A stretch of DNA of 64,000 nucleotides from Kitasatospora acidiphila (GTDB lineage: Bacteria; Actinomycetota; Actinomycetes; Streptomycetales; Streptomycetaceae), in the NCBI RefSeq assembly GCF_006636205.1, contig NZ_VIGB01000003.1:682001-746000 (forward strand), in the 5' to 3' direction. Of this stretch, positions 35,162 through 43,128 are shown piece by piece. Made by a program: the position numbers and the translations under genes. The notes under the pieces are model-generated. The model was not told the origin of the DNA. It ran no database searches and saw only the letters and a program-made list of their open reading frames with translations. Position 1 is the stretch's first letter. Each line of letters opens with the position of its first letter.

Positions 35162-36802
35162 TCACTGGCTGCCGAACGCCACCAGGTGGCCGTCCCTGGT
35201 ACCGACGTAGACCCGGCCGCCGTCGGTGGCGGGAGAGACGAACTTGGCGGCCGTGCCGATCGGGAACGACCGGATCAGGTGCATGCTCCCGTTGACCGGC
35301 AGCGCGTTGTAGACCCGCAGCTCGCCGCCGACCCCGCCGACCCCGGAGCCCGACCAGACGGCCCAGACCAGCGCGGAGCCGGAGTTGCTGCCGCTGGAGG
35401 TGACCACGGGCGAGCCGGAGCCGTAGCCGAAGCCCTCGTTGCTGGTCGCCGCGCTGCTGAAGACCGGCACGCCGGCGCCGTTCACCGAGTACTTCAGCGC
35501 CCGCAGCGGCGAGTGGCCGTTGCCGGTGTCGGTGGCCACGGTGTAGATGTAGCCGCCGTCACCGCCCCAGACGCCGGGGTGGCCCCAGATGCCCTCGAAC
35601 GGCCCGGCCATGCTGACCGGGTTGTCGCCGCCGTTCGGGCCCTGCCCCATGCCGCCCAGGTTGTTCCGGTCCAGCACGAAGACCCGGCCGTCCTTGCCGA
35701 CCTGGACCAGCAGGTTCGGGTGCGCCTTGGTGCCGAAGCCCGCCGGCAGGGCGACCGGTCCGCCCGAGTCGAAGTCGGAGTCGTGGCTGTCCAGCGACCG
35801 GTTGTCGACCGGGCTGAAGAAGTCCTTGGCGGTCAGGCTGCCGTCGGCGTTCACCGCGAGCCGCACCACCGACTCGCCGAGGTGCCCCGAGGGCTGGTTG
35901 CCCGGGCCCTTGGTGGGCGAGGCACCGGTGCCGGCGCCATTGCCGGTGGTGAGGATGATCCGGCCGGGACCGTCCGAGACCAGCCCGCCGCCGCTCTGCC
36001 AGACCCCGGCCTCCTGGATGCTGGAGCCCGCCTCGGTCGACCACAGGGTGACCTTGCGGCTGGTGGTGTTCACCCCGGCCACCGAGCCGACGAACGGACC
36101 GTTGTCGCAGTACGAGGCGAACCCGGCGTAGACCGCGCCGCCCATCAGCAGCAGCCCGGGCCGCTGCCCCGAGCGGAACGGTTCGAACGGCTGGCCGGGA
36201 CTGTTGGTCGGCGTGCCCTGGATTGTCACCGGCCAGCCCGCGCGCTCGGCGCCGGTTCCGGCGTCCATCGCGTGCATGTACCAGTGCGGATGCTGCACGT
36301 CCGAGCCGTCGTTGGCCTTGTCGACCGCGTAGAGGGTGTTGGACGCCGGGTCGTAGACGGGCGTGCTGGTGATGCCGGTCTGCTTGGCGGGGTCGTTGCA
36401 GTTGACCGCGGAGGTGGGCCAGGCCGGGCCGAGCTGGCGGGTCCAGTTGACCTTGCCGCTGGCGGGGTCGATGCCGTAGACGTAGTTGTTCTCGGTGGCG
36501 ACGATCACGTTCTTGGCCGTGACCAGCGGCTGCGCCAGCACCGCGCCGTTGACCGCGGTGGAGAAGCGCTGGCCGAAGGTCGACGCGGCCACCTGACTCG
36601 GCGACAGGTTGGGCTCCGCCGCGTCCCAGCCGGTCCGCAGGTTGTTCCCCGAGATGGTGGCCTCGACGGCGTGCACCGGGCTGGGGAGCCCTAACAGCAG
36701 CAGGCTCGCTGCTGCTGCCGCCCCCGTCCTCAGTCGTAGCAGCCCTGGTCGGCCGCTCGCTTCGCCGACTTGTCGGTGCATTGCTGGCATGAGTTCCGTC
36801 AT
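35162..36802 (-). CDS. secreted PQQ-like beta-propeller protein
   Basis: A 546-residue exported protein. A signal peptide follows a 24-residue N-terminal region (AAAAASLLLLGLPSPVHAVEA). The mature part is a series of W-like blades: VATENNYVYGIDPASGKVNW, TLYAVDKANDGSD, VGTRDGHLVAFGSQ and others, with typical A-x-D-x-x-T-G-x-x-x-W variants. It resembles PQQ-dependent alcohol dehydrogenase propellers but I do not see the vicinal Cys pair or the Asp/Ca site with certainty, so it may be a structural or PQQ-independent protein. Location directly after a PQQ biosynthesis operon makes PQQ use attractive. GGCGGA precedes the ATG. Confidence 0.7.
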   Translation of the reverse strand: MTELMPAMHRQVGEASGRPGLLRLRTGAAAAASLLLLGLPSPVHAVEATISGNNLRTGWDAAEPNLSPSQVAASTFGQRFSTAVNGAVLAQPLVTAKNVIVATENNYVYGIDPASGKVNWTRQLGPAWPTSAVNCNDPAKQTGITSTPVYDPASNTLYAVDKANDGSDVQHPHWYMHAMDAGTGAERAGWPVTIQGTPTNSPGQPFEPFRSGQRPGLLLMGGAVYAGFASYCDNGPFVGSVAGVNTTSRKVTLWSTEAGSSIQEAGVWQSGGGLVSDGPGRIILTTGNGAGTGASPTKGPGNQPSGHLGESVVRLAVNADGSLTAKDFFSPVDNRSLDSHDSDFDSGGPVALPAGFGTKAHPNLLVQVGKDGRVFVLDRNNLGGMGQGPNGGDNPVSMAGPFEGIWGHPGVWGGDGGYIYTVATDTGNGHSPLRALKYSVNGAGVPVFSSAATSNEGFGYGSGSPVVTSSGSNSGSALVWAVWSGSGVGGVGGELRVYNALPVNGSMHLIRSFPIGTAAKFVSPATDGGRVYVGTRDGHLVAFGSQ

Positions 36803-37017
36803 GTGATCCGCCCTGGTGTTCGATGTCCGTGGACGCTGAGGTCCGGCCGATCGCCAGTGTGCTGACCGAAAGTCAGGTTATCCGCTCAATGCGGTCGGAC
36901 ACGGCGGCGTGCCACTCAAATGGCGGCCCGACTCGCCGTCAGCTGTTGTCCGCCACCGATCGATCGATGAGGTTTGAGTACAGACCGATGTACCAACCCT
37001 CACACACCGGAGGCCCG
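36803..37017. other. divergent promoter region of propeller and multicopper oxidase
   Basis: 215 bases of lower GC than average, consistent with promoters for both genes. GGAGG at 37009-37013 serves the oxidase. The reading frame of the oxidase extends upstream through this region but shows no family residues. Confidence 0.4.
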
Positions 37018-38661
37018 ATGGCCGAGGACACCACCCGCTCGGCAGCCGCCCGCCGACGGTCCGTACGCCGCACCCGGCGCATGCTGCACGCCCTCACCGC
37101 GCTGGCGCTGGCGCTGTCGGCGGCGGTCGGGACGGCGGCGATGGCCGACAGCCCAACAGGCAGCGCGGCGGACTCCCCGCCGCCGTCCACCGCGGACCAG
37201 GAGAAGGGGATGACCAGCGGGCTGCCACTGGCCGACCCGGTCACCGCCGACACCAAGCGGGCCCTGACCATCACGCTGGGCGCGGCCCGGACCAACTTCC
37301 AGGTGGGCGGCAAGTCGGTCTACGGCGAGTCATACGCCGGCACCTTCGTGGCCCCGACCCTGCTGGTGAAGCCGGGCTCCACCATCACCGTCCGGCTGGT
37401 CAACCACCTCCCGGTGGCGACCAGCCTGCACTTCCACGGCCTGCACATCTCCCCCTCCGGCGACTCGGACAACCCGGCCAGCTGCGTGGCGGCGGGCGGC
37501 ACCACCGACTACAAGCTGGCGATCCCGGCCGACCATCCGCTCGGCACCTTCTGGTACCACAGCCATGCGATGGGCACCGCCTGTCCCGGCAAGTCGGCCG
37601 ACCTGGCGGACATGGGGAGCACCGGGGACATGACGAAGATGGCGGACATGGCGGACACGGCGGCGGACGGTTCCGGCTTCGTCCCCGGCGACGTGGAGAA
37701 CCAGATCTTCGCGGGCCTGTCGGGCGCCCTGATCGTCGGCGACGACCGCACCCTGCTGCCCAAGGGCCTGCAGTCCGTCACCGCGCACACCATGGTCCTG
37801 AAGGACGTCCAACTCGACGCCGAAAACCACATCGTGCAGGGCGGCATCGTCTCCAACAATCCGACGGTCCGCCTGGTCAACGGCCAGCTGCGGCCGGTGC
37901 TGACCATGCGGCCGGGCGAGACCCAGCTGTGGCGGCTGGTCAACGCCGGAGCCGACATCTTCTACCAACTGCAGCTGGACGGCTACCGGTTCACCGTGAT
38001 CGGCGAGGACGGCACCCCGGTCGCCCGGGTGAGCACCCCCGACACCCTGCTGCTACCGCCCGGCAAGCGCTACGACGTGCTGGTCACCGCGGGTGCCAAG
38101 GCGGGCGCGGCGACATTGCGCACCACCGCCTACAGCACCGGCCCGGCGGGCGACCAGTACCCGGACACCACGCTGGCCACCGTCAAGGTCGCCGGCACCC
38201 CGGCACCCAAGCTGCCCGCGGTCACCGGTGGCATCCGCACCGCCCCCGCCGACCTGTCGAACGCCCCGATCGCCCAGCGCCGCACCGTGAACATGTCCCA
38301 GGCCGCGGACGGCAGCGCCTACTACCTCAACGCCAAGCAGTACGCGATGGGCTCGTCCGTCTTCGACACGCCCGCCAAGCTGGGCACCGTCGAGGAGTGG
38401 ACCATCGTCAACTACACGGAGATCAACCACCCGTTCCACCTGCACACCGGCACCTTCCAGGTCATGTCCGTCAACGGCACCGCCCAGCCGTACGGCCATC
38501 GCCAGGACACCGTGGTCGTCGACCGCGCGGTGGGCGGCGAGAACGGCCAGGTGGTGATCCGGATCGCCTTCACCGACTACCCGGGCGACTGGCTGTTCCA
38601 CTGCCACATCGCGGCCCACGAGGACAAGGGCATGATGAGCTTCATCCCGGTGGTCCGCTGA
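37018..38661 (+). CDS. exported multicopper oxidase
   Basis: A 547-residue laccase/copper-resistance type oxidase. Twin-basic residues (RRRSVRRTRRM) precede a hydrophobic stretch, compatible with Tat export of a folded copper protein. All four copper motifs are present: LHFHGLHIS, FWYHSHAMGT, HPFHLHTGTF and WLFHCHIAAHEDKGMM. Between the second motif and the next blade lies a Met-rich insert (DMGSTGDMTKMADMADT) like those that bind Cu(I) in CueO. It oxidises phenols or Cu(I) with reduction of oxygen to water. GGAGG precedes the ATG. Confidence 0.9.
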   Translation: MAEDTTRSAAARRRSVRRTRRMLHALTALALALSAAVGTAAMADSPTGSAADSPPPSTADQEKGMTSGLPLADPVTADTKRALTITLGAARTNFQVGGKSVYGESYAGTFVAPTLLVKPGSTITVRLVNHLPVATSLHFHGLHISPSGDSDNPASCVAAGGTTDYKLAIPADHPLGTFWYHSHAMGTACPGKSADLADMGSTGDMTKMADMADTAADGSGFVPGDVENQIFAGLSGALIVGDDRTLLPKGLQSVTAHTMVLKDVQLDAENHIVQGGIVSNNPTVRLVNGQLRPVLTMRPGETQLWRLVNAGADIFYQLQLDGYRFTVIGEDGTPVARVSTPDTLLLPPGKRYDVLVTAGAKAGAATLRTTAYSTGPAGDQYPDTTLATVKVAGTPAPKLPAVTGGIRTAPADLSNAPIAQRRTVNMSQAADGSAYYLNAKQYAMGSSVFDTPAKLGTVEEWTIVNYTEINHPFHLHTGTFQVMSVNGTAQPYGHRQDTVVVDRAVGGENGQVVIRIAFTDYPGDWLFHCHIAAHEDKGMMSFIPVVR

Positions 38662-38689
38662 GGCGCCCGCCGCCGCGGAGCAGGCACCA

Positions 38690-38735
38690 GGACGCCCGGT
38701 CGGGCCCGCTGTCGGCGGGGCCCGGCCGGGCGTCC
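38690..38735. terminator. strong bidirectional terminator
   Basis: An 18-bp inverted repeat with a single G-T wobble (38690-38707 against 38718-38735) and a 10-base loop. It lies between the convergent multicopper oxidase and collagenase genes. Confidence 0.85.
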
Positions 38736-38745
38736 TTGAGAGTCG

Positions 38746-41304
38746 TCAGAACTGGGTGCTGACGGTGACTCCGCTGAAGTCGGTGACGGCGTGCAGGGTC
38801 AGGTAGTGGTAGCCGGCCGTCGGGTTGGTGACGGTGAGGGTCTGGGCGGTGCCGGGGTTGGTGGAGGAGGCCGTGAAGACGGCCGGGGTGGCCCAGGTGC
38901 TGTCGTTGTAGTAGAGGGCCGCGGTGCCGGTGCCGCCGGAGGTGGAGACCTTCAGGCTGGTGGTGCCGGCCGGCAGGTAGACGTACAGGTAGTCGTTGTT
39001 GCCGGCGGCCTCGGAGCGGTTGGACCGGGAGCAGTTCTGGCCCATCGCGTCGGTGCGTGGGTCGGTGCAGGTCGGCAGGGTGACCGGGCCGGCGGTGGTC
39101 ACGGTCACCGAGGCCGGGGTGCTGGCGGTCCGGCCGGTGTTGTCGGTGACGGTCAGGGCGACGGTGTAGGTGCCGGCCGCCGTGTAGGTGTGGACCGGGT
39201 TCTGCTGGTCCGAGGTGCTGCCGTCACCGAAGGTCCAGTGCCAGGCGGTGATGGTGCCCCCGCCGGTCTGCACGGACTTGTCGGTCAGGCTGACCGTGGC
39301 GCCGTTGACGGCCGAGCCGAACAGGGCCGTCGGGCCGTTGGCGTAGCAGGCGCCGGCGGCGCAGCTGGTCAGCCAGCTGTCGAAGTCGGCGTCGTAGGAG
39401 GTGCCCAGGTTGTTGTAGACCGCGTAGGCGCCCTGGTAGTCGCCGGTGCGGAAGTGGCCCAGCATGTTCGCGACGTCGGCGGGGTGCTTCTCGAACATGT
39501 AGCGGACGGCCAGGTAGCCCCAGGGGTAGGTGCGCACCGAGTCCGAGTTGCCGTAGGTGTTCTGGAAGATCGTGCTGAGCTTGTAGGTGTGCTTGGCCGC
39601 CTCGGCCATCGCCTGGGTGTCGGTGAGGCCGCGGTAGCTGTAGGACTCGTACTCGGCGACGCCCTCGATCCACCAGATGTTCGGCACGGAGGTGAAGGTG
39701 CCGAAGTTGCCCTTGGTGTCGTAGATGTTGTCGAGGTAGTGGGTGTACTCGTGGTTGAGGTTCCACACGTTGGCGGGGAAGCTGTCGTTCCACGACTTGC
39801 GGTACATCACCGTGACGGCCTGGTTGTTCGGGTCCGTCGGGTCCATGACGGTCTGGCCGCCGTTGTCGGTCGAGTTCCCGAAGATCGCCCAGGAGTAGGT
39901 CAGGTAGTCGGCCTGGTTGGCGAAGATCCCGAAGGTGACGGTCTTGTCGTACGGGTTGACCGCGCCGCTGTCCTTGACCAGGTTGTGGAAGAAGCCGTCC
40001 TCGCCCCGCAGGCTGGTGCAGACCGTGTTGAGCTCGTCGGCGGTGAGGTTCTCGGTCTGCAGGGTGCGGTTGTCGCAGACCAGCTGGTTCGGCAGCACCG
40101 CGGCGGTCAGCTTGGCCGGCAGGTCGCAGGTGCCGTAGACCGAGCAGTGGGACGCGTCGTACAGGTTGGCGTCGTAGGCCGTGTGCACGTAGAGCGGGCC
40201 GGTCGCGCCGGTGATCGGGGTGGCGTCGAGCACCGCCTTCACCTGCTGCCCGGCGGCCGCCCCGGCGGCGCCGCCGTCACCGGCGGCCCGACCGAGGTCG
40301 TTGCCGGCGTTCACCACGAGGTTGCCGTTCGGACCGGCGGCCATGCCCTTGTTGGTGGTCGCGAAGCTCGACATGGCGCTGAAGACGCTCGGGTCCGCGG
40401 TGACGGCGTTGACGAAGTCCGGGTTCCAGTTGCCGCGCCACAGCGGCGCGAACAGCACCGAGTTGACGGCCTTGTCCATGCCGGCGACGGCGTCGTAGGA
40501 GCTGTTGTAGCCGGTCAGCACCTGCTTGTAGGTGTTCAGGTAGGACGCCTGGAGGTTGGCGCTGTCGGTCATCACCAGCGCGTCGTAGAGCACCGGCGCG
40601 TTGGCGGCGGTGACGTCCTTCCAGTGCGCGCTGCCGAAGAAGGCGTCCAGCGCCGCCTTGTTGGCGGCCGTCAGCGCCGCGTCGTAGCCGCCCACGGCGG
40701 CCGCGTTGTTGGACTGCACGTACCAGCCGGCGCGGAGGAAGAGCTCCAACTGCCAGATGCCGGTGGAGTCGTCACCGGTGTAGTGGGCCGCCAGCGCCTG
40801 GTAGGCGTTGGCGACGGTCAGCATCTGCGATTCCTTGAAGATGTTGCCCGCGTCGGTGCCGGTGGTGTTGAACAGCGTGTTGACGCAGTCGGAGGTCGAG
40901 CCCTCGATGAAGGAGACCAGCGCGCTGCCGCTGCGGCTGCCGAAGTCGGACGGGGAGCAACTCGCCGCGGCGCGGCCGGCATTCGGCTTCACGGCCGGCG
41001 ACTGGACAGACTGGGTGGACTGGGCCGCGACGGCGCCGGTCGCCAGGGTCTGCTGCGGCTGGGCCAGTTGATCGCGCGACAGCGGAAGTGCCGCTGGGGC
41101 GAACTCCTCAGTGGCGCTGGGGTTGGCGGCGGGGAGGGTGGCACCGAGCGGCTTGGGGGCAGCGGGCGAGGTGTTGGCGGCCTGCTTGGCGGTGGCCGGG
41201 CCGGGGGCGGCGAAGGCCGCCGGCGCCGGCAGCAGACAGGCCGCGGTGGCACAGCCGGCGACGAGGCCGGACATGAGGGTGGGGAGGGGTATGCGCAGTC
41301 GCAC
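38746..41304 (-). CDS. secreted M9 collagenase with PKD and PPC domains
   Basis: An 852-residue exported metalloprotease. Signal peptide (MRLRIPLPTLMSGLVAGCAT...), then a Pro/Ala/Gln-rich pro-region to about 110. The collagenase activator and peptidase units end in the zinc site HEYTHYLD, with the third ligand in WWIEGVAEYES about 28 residues later. A PKD domain (GSAVNGATVSLTDKS ... WHWTFGDGSTSDQQNPVHTY, in part) and a C-terminal prepeptidase-type beta-sandwich for substrate binding follow. It degrades collagen-like or other proteins outside the cell. GTG start with AGGAGAAGGA upstream. A 14-bp perfect palindrome lies 110 bases before the start. Confidence 0.9.
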   Translation of the reverse strand: MRLRIPLPTLMSGLVAGCATAACLLPAPAAFAAPGPATAKQAANTSPAAPKPLGATLPAANPSATEEFAPAALPLSRDQLAQPQQTLATGAVAAQSTQSVQSPAVKPNAGRAAASCSPSDFGSRSGSALVSFIEGSTSDCVNTLFNTTGTDAGNIFKESQMLTVANAYQALAAHYTGDDSTGIWQLELFLRAGWYVQSNNAAAVGGYDAALTAANKAALDAFFGSAHWKDVTAANAPVLYDALVMTDSANLQASYLNTYKQVLTGYNSSYDAVAGMDKAVNSVLFAPLWRGNWNPDFVNAVTADPSVFSAMSSFATTNKGMAAGPNGNLVVNAGNDLGRAAGDGGAAGAAAGQQVKAVLDATPITGATGPLYVHTAYDANLYDASHCSVYGTCDLPAKLTAAVLPNQLVCDNRTLQTENLTADELNTVCTSLRGEDGFFHNLVKDSGAVNPYDKTVTFGIFANQADYLTYSWAIFGNSTDNGGQTVMDPTDPNNQAVTVMYRKSWNDSFPANVWNLNHEYTHYLDNIYDTKGNFGTFTSVPNIWWIEGVAEYESYSYRGLTDTQAMAEAAKHTYKLSTIFQNTYGNSDSVRTYPWGYLAVRYMFEKHPADVANMLGHFRTGDYQGAYAVYNNLGTSYDADFDSWLTSCAAGACYANGPTALFGSAVNGATVSLTDKSVQTGGGTITAWHWTFGDGSTSDQQNPVHTYTAAGTYTVALTVTDNTGRTASTPASVTVTTAGPVTLPTCTDPRTDAMGQNCSRSNRSEAAGNNDYLYVYLPAGTTSLKVSTSGGTGTAALYYNDSTWATPAVFTASSTNPGTAQTLTVTNPTAGYHYLTLHAVTDFSGVTVSTQF

Positions 41305-41413
41305 TGCTGGTCCTTCTCCTGAGTGGGGGTCGACTCACTGCTGAGCAATCAGGCGAGGCTTGGGGGGAATTGACGTGAAGCTTGTCAGTCGACGAAGGAG
41401 TGTGCAATGTGAC

Positions 41414-41427
41414 AGGTCATATGACCT
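41414..41427. promoter_or_regulatory. 14-bp perfect palindrome upstream of collagenase
   Basis: AGGTCATATGACCT is fully self-complementary and sits in the 154-base gap between the collagenase start and the LysR stop. It is AT-rich relative to its surroundings. A candidate dimeric regulator site. Confidence 0.55.
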
Positions 41428-41458
41428 TGTGGCCGACTGCCATAACAGCGGGGCGGAT

Positions 41459-42445
41459 TCACGGGCGGGCGCCTCGGTAGGTGCGGGCGGCCCAGGCCTG
41501 GAAGTGCGGTGAACCGGCGATCAGTTCGCGGTAGGCGGCGGTCGCGGCGCCGAACAGCGTCTCGACCAGCTCGCCGCCGACCGTCGCGGACCGCCAGGCC
41601 AGCAGGTACCGGGTCCAGAGCGGGGTGCCTGCCAGCGCCTTGATCACCACGGCGGACTGCGGCTTGGTGGTCGCCTGCACGGTGGAGACGCCGAGCCCGG
41701 CCGCGATCATGTCCTGGAGCTCCAGCCGGTCGCCGAGGAACTCGTGCACCGCCGCGGGACTGAATCCGGCGGCGCTGCAGGCGGAGAAGAAGACCCCCGG
41801 CCAGCCGGCGCCGTCGTCGGGGGTGACGAACCAGGGCTCCTCGGCCAGGTCGGCGAGCGCCACCTCGGTGCGGTGCCGCAGCCGGTGCCCGGCGGCCAGC
41901 GCCACGAAGGTCGGCTCGGTGACGATGCCCCGGTACGCCACCGCGTCGGAGTGCCGCAGCTCCATCCCCGGGTAGTCGACGGCGATCGCGGCGTCCAGCA
42001 CCCCCTGCTCCAGCAGGTCGACGATGTCGGAGGAGCGGTAGACGCTGCTGACCGTCACCTGGAGCTCCGGCAGCTGGCTGCGGAGCCGGGACAGCATCCC
42101 GGGCAGCACCGGCGAGTTGGTGGCGGCCAGCCGCAGCTCCCGGCGGCCGGCCGCGGTCTCGTCGACCGAACGGCGCCCCAGGCAGTCGGCCCGGGCCAGC
42201 ACCTCGCGGGCGGCCGCCAGCACCTCGGCCCCGAATCCGGTCGGCGCCACCCCGGAGGTGGTGCGCTCGAACAGCGGCGCGCCCAGGTGCCGCTCGATCC
42301 GGCGCAGTTGGGTGCTGGTGGCGGGCTGCGAGGAGCCGAGCTGCGCGGCGGCCCGGCCCACGCTGCCGGTGTCGGCGATGGCGCACAGCACCCGCAGGTG
42401 CCGAAGCTCGAGCTCCACCGGGGCGCCCCTCTCCAGTTGTGCCAT
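41459..42445 (-). CDS. LysR-family transcriptional regulator
   Basis: A 328-residue regulator. The winged helix-turn-helix lies at about residues 13-72 (LRHLRVLCAIADTGSVGRAAAQ, in part; LGSSQPATSTQLRRIERHLG). The C-terminal periplasmic-binding-like effector domain starts near residue 100. A slightly longer N-terminus than usual (MAQLERGAPVE) comes from the ATG at 42445. It may regulate the collagenase downstream on the same strand or itself. A matching inverted repeat is found just upstream. Confidence 0.85.
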   Translation of the reverse strand: MAQLERGAPVELELRHLRVLCAIADTGSVGRAAAQLGSSQPATSTQLRRIERHLGAPLFERTTSGVAPTGFGAEVLAAAREVLARADCLGRRSVDETAAGRRELRLAATNSPVLPGMLSRLRSQLPELQVTVSSVYRSSDIVDLLEQGVLDAAIAVDYPGMELRHSDAVAYRGIVTEPTFVALAAGHRLRHRTEVALADLAEEPWFVTPDDGAGWPGVFFSACSAAGFSPAAVHEFLGDRLELQDMIAAGLGVSTVQATTKPQSAVVIKALAGTPLWTRYLLAWRSATVGGELVETLFGAATAAYRELIAGSPHFQAWAARTYRGARP

Positions 42446-42456
42446 TGCACACGTTA

Positions 42457-42499
42457 CATGTCAGATGATCCAAGTACTCACCATCCCGCCCCTGACATG
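42457..42499. promoter_or_regulatory. inverted repeat upstream of LysR gene
   Basis: CATGTCA (42457-42463) and TGACATG (42493-42499) form a perfect 7-bp inverted repeat with a 29-base spacer between the LysR start and the YjbR stop. Possible autoregulatory site. Confidence 0.4.
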
Positions 42500-42525
42500 C
42501 CACGTCAAGCCCTCGGCAGGACCCG

Positions 42526-42915
42526 TCACTGCGCCTTGGGGCGGTGCTCCCCCGGCCAGTCGAGGGCCAGCCGCTGACGGCGCGGCAGCTGGGCGACGAT
42601 CAGGTCGTAGGAGTCCTCGATCATCTCGTCGACCAGCCGCCGCGGCACCGAGCCGTCCAGCACCACGGTGTTCCAGTGCCGCTTGTTGAGGTGCCAGCCA
42701 CCGGTGATCGCGGGGTACTCGGCGCGCAGCCGGACCGCCAACTCGGGATCGCACTTGAGGCTCACCCGCAACGGCGGCTCCCCGTCCAGCGCGCTGATCG
42801 CGAACATCTTCCCGCCGACCTTGAAGACCGAGGTCTCCGGGCCGAACGGGAAGGTCTCCTCGGCACCGTTGAAGGCCAGGCAGGCTGCTTTGAGTTCCTC
42901 GGGCGTCATCACCAT
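42526..42915 (-). CDS. MmcQ/YjbR family protein
   Basis: A 129-residue small protein of the YjbR fold (double-winged, CyaY-like). Family residues: AEETFPFGPETSVFKVGGKMFA, RVSLKCDPELAVRLRAEYPA and GWHLNKRHWNTVVLDG (quoted in part). The group is annotated as DNA-binding by fold similarity but no activity is known. Two ATGs two codons apart are possible; neither has a ribosome binding site, and a CAGACT about seven bases upstream suggests a leaderless mRNA. Divergent from the MMPL exporter. Confidence 0.8.
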   Translation of the reverse strand: MVMTPEELKAACLAFNGAEETFPFGPETSVFKVGGKMFAISALDGEPPLRVSLKCDPELAVRLRAEYPAITGGWHLNKRHWNTVVLDGSVPRRLVDEMIEDSYDLIVAQLPRRQRLALDWPGEHRPKAQ

Positions 42916-43006
42916 GGTCACAGTCTGCCGATCACCGCCGACACCGGGCGCGGCCGCCCCGGCCCGGACACCTCCCCGGCCCCGGCCCGGACAGCTCCCC
43001 GGGCCC

Positions 43007-43044
43007 GCGTTCGCAGTAGACCGGTGCCCGCGTACCGCGAACGC
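43007..43044. promoter_or_regulatory. inverted repeat between YjbR and MMPL genes
   Basis: GCGTTCGC (43007-43014) and GCGAACGC (43037-43044) form a perfect 8-bp inverted repeat with 22-base spacing, 85 bases before the MMPL start. Candidate response-regulator or repressor site. Confidence 0.4.
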
Positions 43045-43128
43045 AGCAGGCCAGGTGTCTGCGGGTGCCGGACGACGCAGCGGCCCCGATCGCGGAGTCT
43101 GGAATCGTTCCGAGATCCAGGAGGTTCG

